Assembly (NCBI RefSeq): GCF_947497555.1
Contig: NZ_CANMGY010000002.1
Location: 303,080-367,079 of the forward strand
Length of the DNA stretch: 64,000 bases
Direction: 5' to 3'
Source of the DNA: an uncultured Umboniibacter sp.
GTDB lineage: Bacteria > Pseudomonadota > Gammaproteobacteria > Pseudomonadales > DSM-25080
The notes under the pieces are model-generated. The model was not told the origin of the DNA, searched no databases, and was given only the letters and a program-made list of their open reading frames with translations. Of this stretch, positions 1-8,566 are shown in pieces (position 1 is the first letter of the stretch; every line of letters begins with the position of its first letter). The translations under genes and the position numbers were made by a program.

Positions 1-41
1 GCAACGCTGATTACGGTAGGACTATGCAGCAAAGTCATCAT
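1..41 (-). CDS. possible 5' end of a divergent gene, cut by the window start
   Basis: On the minus strand an AGGAG motif (positions 46-50) sits 4-7 bases before two consecutive ATG codons (41-39 and 38-36). The frame stays open to the window edge, giving a start that would read MMTLLHSPTVISV. Only 13 codons are visible, so the family cannot be named. The divergent arrangement with iscR fits a gene start. A chance ATG behind a chance purine run is the alternative. Confidence 0.3.
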   Translation of the reverse strand, partial: MMTLLHSPTVISV

Positions 42-229
42 CGCGCTCCTATACAGATTAGGAGCCGTTGCTAGCTCCTAGTTTAGTTAGAAGCTCGGTT
101 AAGGTTGTCGCTGAATTTACTCCCAAGCGGCATCCTTTTTCCTTCCCTGCATCGTTTATGAATAACAACTTTTACCTGTACTACGCTGGATATTCCTTCG
201 TCGAACACTCGGAAATTACCCACCATTTT

Positions 230-254
230 AATCTTGACTAGTTTACTAGGTTAT
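230..254 (+). promoter_or_regulatory. putative IscR type 1 operator
   Basis: The 25 bases here match roughly 19 positions of the type 1 IscR consensus known from E. coli (ATASYYGACTRWWWYAGTCRRSTAT). The GACT core and the right-hand ACT, GG and TAT elements are in register. The site lies over the -35 and spacer of the iscR promoter, where a repressor would block RNA polymerase. This fits known [2Fe-2S]-IscR autorepression. The match was scored by eye only. Confidence 0.55.
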
Positions 255-261
255 TTATAAT
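234..261 (+). promoter_or_regulatory. sigma70-like promoter of the iscR-suf operon
   Basis: A -35 element TTGACT (234-239) and a perfect -10 element TATAAT (256-261) are separated by 16 bases and lie 26 bases upstream of the iscR start. This is the only strong promoter seen in the operon's leader. The overlapping IscR-type box suggests transcription falls when Fe-S clusters are plentiful. Confidence 0.75.
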
Positions 262-287
262 GCGCGGCAGTACACGAGGTAAATTTC

Positions 288-758
288 ATGCGCTTAACTA
301 CCAAAGGTCGATATGCTGTAACGGCATTGCTAGATCTCGCAATTAATCAACGTAATGGCACGATTAGCTTGGCAGATATTTCTACACGTCAAGAGATCTC
401 CTTATCCTATCTTGAGCAATTATTCTCTAAACTACGCAGACGTGGCTTAGTAAGCTCTGTGCGCGGTCCAGGTGGCGGCTATCGTTTAGCCGTGGATACC
501 AACGATATCAACATTGCCGATATTGTCGACGCGGTTGACGAAAGCATTGATGCAACGAATTGTAACGGCCGAGGCAACTGCCACGAAGGCAACATGTGTT
601 TAACACATCACCTATGGATGGACCTGAGTGTGCAGATTCGTGACTTCCTAAAAAGTATCTCTCTGGCCGCCCTCATCGAGCGCGAGGAGATCCGACGAAT
701 TTCAGTTCAACAACAGCAATTACAGACTAGCGGCAAGATCCCTCTAACCGCCATCTAG
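288..758 (+). CDS. iscR: Rrf2-family Fe-S regulator IscR
   Basis: Transcription factor that senses [2Fe-2S] cluster status and controls Fe-S biogenesis genes. The 156-residue protein starts with the typical MRLTTKGRYAV winged-helix N-terminus and has the Rrf2 wing GPGGGYRL near residue 61. It carries the three cluster cysteines C92, C98 and C104 plus H107, exactly as in E. coli IscR. It leads the suf genes, 60 bases before sufB, so it probably regulates its own operon through the box in its promoter. Cluster ligands are complete, so a working sensor is expected. A purine-rich GAGGT lies about 8 bases before the ATG. Confidence 0.97.
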   Translation: MRLTTKGRYAVTALLDLAINQRNGTISLADISTRQEISLSYLEQLFSKLRRRGLVSSVRGPGGGYRLAVDTNDINIADIVDAVDESIDATNCNGRGNCHEGNMCLTHHLWMDLSVQIRDFLKSISLAALIEREEIRRISVQQQQLQTSGKIPLTAI

Positions 759-818
759 TTTAACCACTGGGTCTGTTCTGCCGCTGAGTAAGCGGCTTCT
801 GATTTTTAGAGACTTATT

Positions 819-2255
819 ATGACTGAACAAATAGATCAAGCCATCCAACGAGAGTACGAAGCGGGTTTCGTTACCGACGTGGAAACCGAAACCTTTGAGC
901 CCGGGCTGAATGAAGATGTCATCCGCCGAATCAGCGCGATGAAGAATGAGCCTGAATGGATGCTTGAATGGCGCCTCGATGCTTACCGTGACTGGTGCAA
1001 AATGGAAGAGCCTGATTGGGCTCACGTTGAATATCCAAAGATTGATTTCCAAAAAATCGCCTACTATTCGGCACCTAAGAGTATGGCCGACAAGCCTCAA
1101 AGTCTTGATGAAGTTGACCCTGAACTATTGCGTACCTATGAGAAGCTGGGTATCCCCCTTGAAGAACAAAAGATGTTAGCTGGGGTAGCCATGGATGTGG
1201 TCTTCGACTCGGTTTCAGTCGTGACAACCTTCAAAGAGAAGCTCTACGAGGCAGGAGTCATCTTCTGCTCGATTTCCGAGGCTTTGCAGAAATATCCAGA
1301 ACTCGTTAAACAGTACATCGGCAGCGTGGTTCCGAAAAAAGACAACTACTACGCAGCGCTAAATTGCGCCGTATTTACCGATGGAAGCTTTGTCTATATC
1401 CCTAAGGGCGTTCGCTGCCCCATGGAACTGTCAACTTACTTCCGTATCAATGAGCAGAACACGGGGCAATTCGAACGAACACTCATCATTGCCGACGAAG
1501 GAAGCCACGTAAGTTACCTAGAAGGTTGTACCGCACCCCAACGCGATGAGAACCAGCTTCACGCTGCAGTGGTTGAATTGGTTGCGCTAGACGATTCGGA
1601 AATTAAGTATTCTACCGTGCAGAACTGGTACCCCGGCGACGAAGAAGGCCGCGGTGGTATTTATAATTTTGTTACCAAGCGTGCCGTCGCGCACACCAAT
1701 GCGAAGGTTTCTTGGACGCAGGTGGAAACAGGTTCGGCTGTCACCTGGAAATACCCAAGCTGTATCCTCCGCGGTGACAATAGTGTGGGTGAATTCTACT
1801 CGGTGGCATTAACTCGGGGCCGTCAGCAAGCTGACACTGGAACCAAGATGATTCACCTTGGTAAAAATACGAAGTCGACGATTATTTCCAAGGGAATTTC
1901 CGCCGGCAGATCCAATAATAGTTATCGAGGTCTTGTTCGCATGGGTCCACGCGCCGACGGGGCACGTAACTTCACCCAGTGTGACTCGCTGCTGATTGGC
2001 GATCAATGTGGTGCACATACTTTCCCGTATGTAGAGACTAAGAATCCTACAGCCATTGTCGAGCATGAGGCTACCACCTCGAAGGTCTCCGACGATCAAA
2101 TGTTCCTCTGTCAGCAACGGGGTCTAGATCCAGAAAAGGCGGTATCAATGATCGTCAACGGTTTCTGTAAAGAAGTGTTTAAAGAATTACCCATGGAGTT
2201 TGCCGTCGAGGCGGGCAAGTTACTTGAAATCAGCCTTGAAGGCTCGGTCGGTTAA
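819..2255 (+). CDS. sufB: Fe-S cluster assembly scaffold protein SufB
   Basis: Cytosolic scaffold subunit of the SufBCD complex, on which nascent Fe-S clusters are built from SufS/SufE sulfur. The 478-residue length matches the family. Typical stretches are visible: [22 protein letters not shown] in the middle, the beta-helix with the [18 protein letters not shown] segment, and the C-terminal [13 protein letters not shown] region carrying the conserved functional cysteine. The end [11 protein letters not shown]...NGFCKEV is also standard. It lies between iscR and sufC, 16 bases before the latter. No defect seen. Confidence 0.98.
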   Translation: MTEQIDQAIQREYEAGFVTDVETETFEPGLNEDVIRRISAMKNEPEWMLEWRLDAYRDWCKMEEPDWAHVEYPKIDFQKIAYYSAPKSMADKPQSLDEVDPELLRTYEKLGIPLEEQKMLAGVAMDVVFDSVSVVTTFKEKLYEAGVIFCSISEALQKYPELVKQYIGSVVPKKDNYYAALNCAVFTDGSFVYIPKGVRCPMELSTYFRINEQNTGQFERTLIIADEGSHVSYLEGCTAPQRDENQLHAAVVELVALDDSEIKYSTVQNWYPGDEEGRGGIYNFVTKRAVAHTNAKVSWTQVETGSAVTWKYPSCILRGDNSVGEFYSVALTRGRQQADTGTKMIHLGKNTKSTIISKGISAGRSNNSYRGLVRMGPRADGARNFTQCDSLLIGDQCGAHTFPYVETKNPTAIVEHEATTSKVSDDQMFLCQQRGLDPEKAVSMIVNGFCKEVFKELPMEFAVEAGKLLEISLEGSVG

Positions 2256-2271
2256 GCGTTTAGGAAACAAC

Positions 2272-3021
2272 ATGTTATCAATCAAAAATTTACACGCACG
2301 CGTAGAAGAAAAAACCATCCTTAAAGGACTTAATCTTGAAGTTAAGCCGGGTGAAGTTCACGCTATTATGGGTCCTAACGGAGCTGGTAAGTCTACCTTA
2401 GGTTATGTACTGTCTGGCCGCGACGGCTATGAAGTAGAGTCTGGTAGCGCCAGCCTAAATAACGCCGATCTCCTCGACTTAGAAGCCGAAGAACGTGCCC
2501 ATGCCGGATTATTTCTCGCGTTCCAATATCCCGTTGAGATTCCTGGCGTTAGTAACCTGGAGTTTCTCAAGGCGGCTGTTGATGCAAATCGTGCTGCGAA
2601 GGGCTTAGAGCCAATGTCGTCAAAGGAACTTCTTAAGACGGCGAAGGAAGTCTGTAAGGAAGTTGATCTTCCCATTGCTTTCCTCAAGCGTGGCGTCAAC
2701 GAAGGCTTCTCTGGTGGTGAAAAGAAACGTAACGAAATCATGCAGATGATGATGTTGAAGCCGTCACTGTGCATTCTAGATGAAACCGACTCAGGTCTTG
2801 ATATCGACGCGCTGCAGGTTGTTGCGAAAGGCGTTAATAGTCAGCGCAGTCCAGAGCGTTCATTCGTAGTGGTCACTCACTATCAACGCCTTCTAGACTT
2901 TATTAAGCCGGATTTCGTTCACGTACTTGCGGACGGTAAGATTGTGAAGTCTGGCGGTCCTGAACTGGCCCTAGAGCTCGAGAAACACGGTTACGCTTGG
3001 TTAGAGGAAAAATCGGCATGA
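2272..3021 (+). CDS. sufC: Fe-S assembly ATPase SufC
   Basis: ABC-type ATPase of the SufBCD complex; ATP binding and hydrolysis drive conformational change during cluster assembly. The protein is 249 residues starting MLSIKNLHARV. It has Walker A GPNGAGKST near residue 36, the SufC-typical signature FSGGEKKRNE, and Walker B LCILDETDSGLD. An upstream in-frame start at 2200 lies inside sufB and is not used here; the ATG at 2272 gives the canonical N-terminus and follows AGGAAACA. The stop overlaps the sufD start (ATGA), so sufC and sufD are probably translationally coupled. Confidence 0.97.
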   Translation: MLSIKNLHARVEEKTILKGLNLEVKPGEVHAIMGPNGAGKSTLGYVLSGRDGYEVESGSASLNNADLLDLEAEERAHAGLFLAFQYPVEIPGVSNLEFLKAAVDANRAAKGLEPMSSKELLKTAKEVCKEVDLPIAFLKRGVNEGFSGGEKKRNEIMQMMMLKPSLCILDETDSGLDIDALQVVAKGVNSQRSPERSFVVVTHYQRLLDFIKPDFVHVLADGKIVKSGGPELALELEKHGYAWLEEKSA

Positions 3022-4223
3022 GCCACTGGTTTGATCGCACCCAAGACGCGGCAAAGCGTGGCCCGTTAACCCAGTTTCAAGCACAGCAGCTCCAAGCTCT
3101 TGCGAATACGGCTTGGCCTACTCGCAAGACCGAAGCGTGGCGCTACACGAGCCTATTCGGTCTGGCTGAAGAACAGTTCGCTGCACCGAGTCAGCAGTTG
3201 TTGAACCCGGACTTCGCTGACATTGAGACCATTGATGTCCTATTCGATGGCGAGCAATGGCAGCTGCCAACGTCGCTACCCAATGGCTTAAGTATTCGCT
3301 TAGAAACAGTTGATACAGCGCTGACTAAGCCCAACCACCATATTTTTGGCTTGATTAATGACACCCGTACCCAGCAGTCACTAACTATCAAAGTAGCTGA
3401 GTCGGCTTCCATTACTCAGCCGATTCGAATCGCTGTAGCAGCTCAGCTTAACTGCGAGCAATTTGCTCGTGTTACCGCCGAGCTAGGCAATCACTCACAA
3501 TGCACGGTCATTGAGCAGCTCGCTGGCAACAGCGAAGGATTGAGCTCCCTGTTCTGCGAGTACGACGTTGCTGATTCGGCTCACCTCAACCACTATCGCT
3601 TCCAATTACAGGGCGACCTACATTACAGCATCGGTGGTAACCATATCCGTCTGGGCAACCAATCGCAGCTCGATAGCCATGTAGTCGGGTTTGGCTCAAA
3701 GCTAAGTCGCTTAGATATTGACGTAGAGCATGCCGGTGAGCACGCGCAAGCTAATCTCAATGCCATTTTCTTGCTCGATGGAAAAGAACATTTTGACCTC
3801 CACACTACCATTGAACATGCGATGCCTAATGGCACCACGGAAGAGAATGTTCGAGGCATTGTGGCAGACCGCTCAAAGGCCACCTTTAACGGTAGAATCC
3901 ATATCCATCGTGATGCTCAGAAAACCTTGGCCGAGCTAAATAATCGCAACCTATTGATGTCCCGTAATGCGGAGCTCAATACCAAGCCAGAGCTTGAGAT
4001 TTACGCGGATGATGTTCGCTGTGCACACGGTGCTACGGTGGCTGAACTCGATGAAAAGTCGATGTACTACCTCACCTCTCGCGGAATTTCGCGTCAAGAT
4101 GCCCAAATTATGTTGAATTTTGGTTTCATCAATGAGTTAGTCGACCAAATGCAACATGAGGCCGTCGCCGAATGGTTGCGCCCTCAACTGCGCCAGCGCT
4201 TCGCTCAGATGAAGCAGGTTTAG
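3018..4223 (+). CDS. sufD: Fe-S cluster assembly protein SufD
   Basis: Partner of SufB in the SufBC2D scaffold complex, needed for iron acquisition during assembly. The 401-residue protein shows the divergent N-terminus usual for SufD and the conserved C-terminal beta-helix. The run ELNNRNLLMSRNAELNTKPE, followed by EIYADDVRCAHGATVAELDE, is a family hallmark. The chosen ATG overlaps the sufC stop by four bases; an upstream TTG at 2997 would add seven residues inside sufC. Nine bases separate it from sufS. It is intact and syntenic with other gammaproteobacterial suf operons. Confidence 0.96.
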   Translation: MSHWFDRTQDAAKRGPLTQFQAQQLQALANTAWPTRKTEAWRYTSLFGLAEEQFAAPSQQLLNPDFADIETIDVLFDGEQWQLPTSLPNGLSIRLETVDTALTKPNHHIFGLINDTRTQQSLTIKVAESASITQPIRIAVAAQLNCEQFARVTAELGNHSQCTVIEQLAGNSEGLSSLFCEYDVADSAHLNHYRFQLQGDLHYSIGGNHIRLGNQSQLDSHVVGFGSKLSRLDIDVEHAGEHAQANLNAIFLLDGKEHFDLHTTIEHAMPNGTTEENVRGIVADRSKATFNGRIHIHRDAQKTLAELNNRNLLMSRNAELNTKPELEIYADDVRCAHGATVAELDEKSMYYLTSRGISRQDAQIMLNFGFINELVDQMQHEAVAEWLRPQLRQRFAQMKQV

Positions 4224-4232
4224 GAGAAGTCA

Positions 4233-5453
4233 GTGTTTAACGTTGATGCCATTCGTCAAGAATTTCCCATTCTTCAACGAGAAGTGCATGGGAAGCCACT
4301 AGTTTATTTAGACAATGCAGCGACTACCCAGAAGCCGCAGTGTGTGATCGACAGCCTGACAGCCTACTACACCTCCACGAATTCAAACGTCCATCGAGGT
4401 GCCCACTGTCTTGCTGACGAAGCAACGCGCGCCTATGAAGGGGCACGGACACAAGTGGCAGGCTTTATCAATGCCGCTACTGAGCGAGAAGTTATTTGGA
4501 CCAGTGGTACCACTGAAGGCATCAATATCATTGCCCGCGGTATGGCGGATCGTTTAGCGCCGCGTCACAACGTTATCGTCTCGGAAATGGAACACCACGC
4601 TAACCTCATTCCCTGGCAGCAGGCGTGTCATCGCAGCGGCGCTGAGTTGCGTATTGCCCCTATTAATGAAGCCGGTGATATTGACCTTGAGGGTCTAGCG
4701 AAGCTTATCGATGCCAATACTGCAATCTTAAGTGTGGCGCATATTTCCAACGCTCTGGGTACCATCAATCCCGTCAAGAAAATTGGCGAGATGTTAAAGG
4801 CGACTAATCCAACTGCCCTGTTAATGATTGATGGCGCCCAGGGAATTGCCCACGGCGATGTCGATGTGCAAGCGCTTGGCTGTGATTTCTACGCCTTTTC
4901 TGGCCACAAGGTCTTTGGACCAACCGGCGTTGGCGTGCTTTGGGGACGCGAAGCCGTTCTGGCCGACTGGCCGGTTTGGCAAACGGGTGGTGAGATGATC
5001 AGCTCCGTTACCTATCAATCGGCCGAGTGGAACGTTCTGCCTTCGCGACTCGAGGCAGGTACGCCTAATATCGCGGGTGCAATTGCCCTAGGTACTGCTA
5101 TTAACTGGCTAGGCCAACAGGATCTCGAAGGCTTACGCGCCCACGAGCAACAACTTATTCGTTATGCCGATGAACGCGCAGCGGCACTATCCGGCTTTAG
5201 ACAAATTGGTACCGCCCAACAGCGTATTGGCGTATTGAGCTTCGTCCTGTCTCAGGGGCACGCTGCGGATGTCGGCTTCCTTCTCGATCGTCAGGGAATT
5301 GCTATTCGCACCGGTAATCACTGCGCTGAACCCTTAATGGAGCGCTTTGGTTTGAATGGCTCTGCACGCGCATCCTTTTCTATTTACAACACACTCGATG
5401 AAATCGATCTGCTGTTTAATGGCATTGAAAAAGCCAAGATGATGCTGGAGTAG
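4233..5453 (+). CDS. sufS: cysteine desulfurase SufS
   Basis: Pyridoxal-phosphate enzyme releasing sulfur from cysteine as a persulfide for cluster assembly. The 406-residue, group II (SufS-type) sequence has the PLP lysine K226 in FSGHKVFGP. The active-site cysteine C364 lies in RTGNHCAEPLM, at the same numbering as E. coli SufS. It starts at a GTG preceded by TAGGAGAAG, a good ribosome binding site. SufE, its usual sulfur-accepting activator, is encoded at the end of the same operon (6359-6763). The non-ATG start may lower its yield slightly; that is inference. Confidence 0.97.
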   Translation: MFNVDAIRQEFPILQREVHGKPLVYLDNAATTQKPQCVIDSLTAYYTSTNSNVHRGAHCLADEATRAYEGARTQVAGFINAATEREVIWTSGTTEGINIIARGMADRLAPRHNVIVSEMEHHANLIPWQQACHRSGAELRIAPINEAGDIDLEGLAKLIDANTAILSVAHISNALGTINPVKKIGEMLKATNPTALLMIDGAQGIAHGDVDVQALGCDFYAFSGHKVFGPTGVGVLWGREAVLADWPVWQTGGEMISSVTYQSAEWNVLPSRLEAGTPNIAGAIALGTAINWLGQQDLEGLRAHEQQLIRYADERAAALSGFRQIGTAQQRIGVLSFVLSQGHAADVGFLLDRQGIAIRTGNHCAEPLMERFGLNGSARASFSIYNTLDEIDLLFNGIEKAKMMLE

Positions 5454-5457
5454 ACCA

Positions 5458-5811
5458 ATGACCACTGCCTTTGATCCAACTCAAGAACTAATTTCCGTCA
5501 CCGACGCCGCGGTAGAATTTCTCAGCGCTGCCGCCGCTAAGCAGCCGGAAAAGTCGGTGAGGTTTAGCACTAAACCAGCGGGCTGTAGCGGCTACGCCTA
5601 TACGCTCGATTTCGTCGACGAGACTCACACTAGCGATGTAATGGTTAGCGCCGGTAATGAGCTTAAAATTGCTGTTGATACCGAGTCCATCGCGATGCTG
5701 AAGGGCACGATTATTGACGTCGAGCAGCTTGGCTTAAATCGAGTTATTAAATACATTAATCCCAACGTCACCGGCGAGTGTGGCTGTGGCGAAAGCTTCT
5801 CCGTAAGCTAA
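5458..5811 (+). CDS. sufA: A-type Fe-S carrier protein (SufA/IscA family)
   Basis: Small carrier that receives Fe-S clusters from the scaffold and hands them to apo-enzymes. The 117-residue HesB-like domain contains the three invariant cysteines: C43 in KPAGCSGY, and C108 and C110 in GECGCGESF. It begins four bases after the sufS stop and sits inside the suf operon, so SufA is the better name. IscA and ErpA belong to the same family and cannot be excluded by sequence alone. In E. coli sufA leads the operon, whereas here it follows sufS. Confidence 0.88.
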   Translation: MTTAFDPTQELISVTDAAVEFLSAAAAKQPEKSVRFSTKPAGCSGYAYTLDFVDETHTSDVMVSAGNELKIAVDTESIAMLKGTIIDVEQLGLNRVIKYINPNVTGECGCGESFSVS

Positions 5812-5825
5812 GAGACCGTTATTTT

Positions 5826-6359
5826 ATGCAACAAAAGTTGGTCACAACTGTGAAAGAATGCCCGGCTCGTCGAGTACCAAGTGGTGAGAGCGCCATCATT
5901 CCGGTCGGTCAATTTATCACGATCAATCAGAGTCTAGGTGGTAACTTCACGGTAACGTACCTGGGTAATATGTATCGAATTGATGGAACCGATGCCGATG
6001 CGATTGGCCAAACCGTAGATGTAGTCAAGTTTGCACAGCACGGTGGTACACATGTTGATAAGGATCAGATTTGGCAGGCATTAGATTCAATCTTCGACCC
6101 TGAGATCCCTATTTCGCTAGTCGAATTAGGGCTCATCTATAAAGTCGCCATCAACGATCGTGATAATAGTGTACTGATCGATATGACACTCACTGCACCA
6201 GGGTGCGGCATGGGTCCGGTTTTAGTTGGCGACGTGGAATACCGTGTAGCCAAGGTTCCCAATGTAAACAGCGTAGTCGTTAACCTCGTTTTCGATCCAC
6301 CATGGACGCGCGAAATGATGAGTGAAGAAGCACAACTTGAAGCAGGACTCTTTTTCTAA
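5826..6359 (+). CDS. sufT: Fe-S assembly protein SufT (DUF59/MIP18 type)
   Basis: SufT family member, implicated in Fe-S cluster maturation under high demand. The 177-residue protein has the SufT-specific N-terminal region (CPARRVPSGESAIIP... GGNFTVTYLGNMYRIDGTDADAIG). A C-terminal MIP18/DUF59 domain follows, with the signature DPEIPISLVELGLIY and TAPGCGMG. The ATG at 5826 matches the family N-terminus; a longer upstream frame would overlap sufA. Its TAA overlaps the sufE ATG (TAATG). Presence of sufT in the operon is common outside Enterobacteriaceae. The exact biochemical role of the family is still debated. Confidence 0.9.
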   Translation: MQQKLVTTVKECPARRVPSGESAIIPVGQFITINQSLGGNFTVTYLGNMYRIDGTDADAIGQTVDVVKFAQHGGTHVDKDQIWQALDSIFDPEIPISLVELGLIYKVAINDRDNSVLIDMTLTAPGCGMGPVLVGDVEYRVAKVPNVNSVVVNLVFDPPWTREMMSEEAQLEAGLFF

Positions 6360-6763
6360 TGAATTTGACCACTACCGAGATCATTGACGATTTAGAATTC
6401 TTTGATGATTGGGAAGAACGCTATAAGTACATTATTGACTTGGGCAAAGAGCTTCCGCCCTTCGAGGAACAGTTTCGCCTTGATGAGAATCTCGTAAAGG
6501 GCTGTCAATCGAGTGTCTGGCTACATACTGAGCGCGATAACAACGTTTTTCGCTTTAGCGTGGATAGCGACGCAATCATTGTTCGAGGACTACTAGCGCT
6601 AGTTTTGGCGGCGTTTGATGAGAAAACTGCGGCGCAGATTACCGACTTTGACATCGACGGCTATTTCTCGGAGATTGATTTAGAAAATCATCTTTCGCCT
6701 ACGCGCGGAAATGGCTTGAGAGCAATCGTTGCTAAAATTAAGGCGTTAGCTGCAGCAGCTTAG
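6359..6763 (+). CDS. sufE: sulfur acceptor protein SufE
   Basis: Accepts persulfide sulfur from SufS and delivers it to SufB, stimulating the desulfurase. The 134-residue protein has the family core LPPFEEQFRLDENLVKGCQSSVWL, with acceptor cysteine C49 (C51 in E. coli). The C-terminal end contains LSPTRGNGLRAIV, typical of SufE. The start overlaps the sufT stop, so it is the final and probably coupled gene of the iscR-suf operon. No clear hairpin terminator was seen in the short gap that follows. Confidence 0.95.
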   Translation: MNLTTTEIIDDLEFFDDWEERYKYIIDLGKELPPFEEQFRLDENLVKGCQSSVWLHTERDNNVFRFSVDSDAIIVRGLLALVLAAFDEKTAAQITDFDIDGYFSEIDLENHLSPTRGNGLRAIVAKIKALAAAA

Positions 6764-6790
6764 CACTGCCCGCAAACTATCTTGAGTTCC

Positions 6791-6976
6791 CTAAGCGTCC
6801 GTCAGTGCGTCGGCGCAAAGTTTGATGTGGATGGCCATGTGTGCATCGCGCTGTAACTGACGCACGGTATCTTCTAGATAAACAATCCTCGCCTGCGCCT
6901 CAGCGGCAATCACCGCGGCATCTTCAACACTCGCTTCGCCAGAGGCTATGGATTCGAGCTTATCTTTCACTGACAT
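6791..6976 (-). CDS. small hypothetical helical protein
   Basis: A 61-residue polypeptide, acidic and alanine-rich at the front. Its middle (IVYLEDTVRQLQRDAHMAIH) looks like an amphipathic or coiled-coil helix. No known family was recognised. On the minus strand its ATG is preceded by a short purine-rich stretch (AAAGAGAATAAG). It is convergent with sufE and followed upstream by the thioredoxin-like gene. Small size lowers certainty, but its composition and helix pattern look protein-like. Confidence 0.5.
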   Translation of the reverse strand: MSVKDKLESIASGEASVEDAAVIAAEAQARIVYLEDTVRQLQRDAHMAIHIKLCADALTDA

Positions 6977-7052
6977 CTTATTCTCTTTATCTAGCAGGAT
7001 GGGATTGGTACGGCTAAGTTATTATCACAAAAAACAACGCGTTAATGAATGA

Positions 7053-7616
7053 TTAATCTGTGTTTTGATCGGTTAATAATAGCCGCCTGCCTATTAGCCC
7101 TACCGACGAGGTATAGCCACGACTCAGATAAAGAATTTCACCCGGATAGTTAATCCAAAGGTATGTAGGCGTTACACTTGCTCCCATTGACTTAAACCAG
7201 CGGCCTTCGCGATCATTATAAGCCACAAAGTCATAGCCTTTGCGGCTTATGAAATCCTGTATCTCGCGATCGCTACCAGACTGAACTGCCACGGTTGTGC
7301 TGAGATAGTCCCTACCGTAGTCACTAACGTTCGCTGAGCTGATACTACAGACCGAGCACCAGGTGGCCCAAATGTAGACGAGAAGAGGCTCACCAGCCTT
7401 AAACCGCTCCAGTTCCTCAGGAGCAAGTTGCGCGACGATGGGTGCGAGCTGAGCAGCACTGAGCCCCGCTCGCTCGTTAGTTGACAGGAGCCAACGTTCG
7501 AACGCAAACAGTACCGCGATAAATATGAGTATTTGGATGCCCAGCGTCGCGATCAGCTTTGCCGGGCGTTTAGGCCACGCTATTTTTTGAGTGAGGCCAC
7601 TTGGAAATAGTTTCAT
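7053..7616 (-). CDS. membrane-anchored thioredoxin-like disulfide reductase
   Basis: A 187-residue protein with a single N-terminal membrane segment (about residues 21-40) and a periplasmic thioredoxin fold. The redox motif is CSVC (C87, C90) in YIWATWCSVC, and the cis-proline loop is SVTPTYLWI. This layout is that of TlpA/ScsD-like protein disulfide oxidoreductases, which reduce or exchange disulfides in the envelope. It is a single gene with no cytochrome-maturation neighbours, so the target is unknown. The SOUL gene upstream is on the same strand, 32 bases away, and may be cotranscribed. Confidence 0.8.
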   Translation of the reverse strand: MKLFPSGLTQKIAWPKRPAKLIATLGIQILIFIAVLFAFERWLLSTNERAGLSAAQLAPIVAQLAPEELERFKAGEPLLVYIWATWCSVCSISSANVSDYGRDYLSTTVAVQSGSDREIQDFISRKGYDFVAYNDREGRWFKSMGASVTPTYLWINYPGEILYLSRGYTSSVGLIGRRLLLTDQNTD

Positions 7617-7648
7617 TGGTTGAGATTAACAAACTGCGATCAACTTCT

Positions 7649-8320
7649 CTATTGCGCAGTTACCGAGGCACTTAGCTCTGCATTCGTATCCGCCGTCGAA
7701 TCTAGCTCCATCATAATTTCATTACGACGAAAGAACGGGAGTATCCAAGGCGCATCATAGAATGCATATACTGGAGCCCCCTTGACTAGCAATTCGTTGG
7801 CTTCAATGTAGGCCATGAGTTCCGCCTGATGTTCGCGCATGTTTGCACTGGTGTTTCTGCCCGAGAATTCAATGGCGACGTAACGTTTAGCCGAGATCGG
7901 TTTGATCTCAATACGCTCGTTTACAGGCATAGGAAGTGTGTTCATGGTGTATTCTGAAGGCATAACAAAGCTCACCTGCCAACCTTCGTCGTTAAGCTGT
8001 TGCTGAACCGGTGCTGTCATGGCAATCTCGGCACTTTGATTTTGCTGAACTGGAGCCGTCATCGCAATTTCTTGATTAACCGTGTTATTGCCAAAAATAT
8101 AGTCTGCGAGAATCCTGAAGCCGTCACCCATGGCATCAGTGCGTTCTCCCGTCATTCTAACCTCGGCAATAATCATCGGCTGATATTCACGGATCTCGAT
8201 ATTGTCGGTAGAGCGAATAACGTCGTAGCGTGGTATTTCAACGTCACTCACCGCGTTCCCCGCAAATAAAATCCCGAAAACAGTAAAACTCACTAGCGTG
8301 TAAGTCCATTTCATTATCAT
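7649..8320 (-). CDS. exported SOUL-family haem-binding protein
   Basis: A 223-residue SOUL/HBP-domain protein. The N-terminal hydrophobic segment followed by FAGNAVSDVE looks like a signal peptide. The family signature MTAPVQQ appears twice (EIAMTAPVQQ), and the late YAFYDAPWILPFFRRNE is typical. SOUL proteins bind haem or porphyrins; the bacterial role is not settled. I chose the ATG at 8320 (AGAGGA five bases upstream); the ATG at 8314 is nearly as good. Longer non-ATG starts would run through a CTCAATG triplet repeat and lack a ribosome binding site. Confidence 0.85.
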   Translation of the reverse strand: MIMKWTYTLVSFTVFGILFAGNAVSDVEIPRYDVIRSTDNIEIREYQPMIIAEVRMTGERTDAMGDGFRILADYIFGNNTVNQEIAMTAPVQQNQSAEIAMTAPVQQQLNDEGWQVSFVMPSEYTMNTLPMPVNERIEIKPISAKRYVAIEFSGRNTSANMREHQAELMAYIEANELLVKGAPVYAFYDAPWILPFFRRNEIMMELDSTADTNAELSASVTAQ

Positions 8321-8392
8321 CGTGTCCTCTCTAAACAACCGTAAAGGTTGACCATGATTTATCTCAAAAATTATCCGAAAGTAAGCAGGAAG

Positions 8393-8413
8393 CTCAATGC
8401 TCAATGCTCAATG
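8393..8413. repeat. 7-bp tandem repeat, three copies
   Basis: CTCAATG is repeated three times without interruption, 73 bases upstream of the SOUL gene start. It lies in untranslated sequence if the 8320 start is right. A nearby palindrome AATACT-T-AGTATT lies at 8465-8477. Confidence 0.85.
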
Positions 8414-8566
8414 ATTCATTTCATAACCGTCTTCGTTCTGATCAAGCTGTTGGATCATTGGACTAATACTTAGTATTGGGTAGTCGAATCGCGTCTACTT
8501 GCTAAAACGAATACTGGGGATCTACTAACCGAAGGTTCAACGTACGGCGCCGATGGGCACAAAGTG

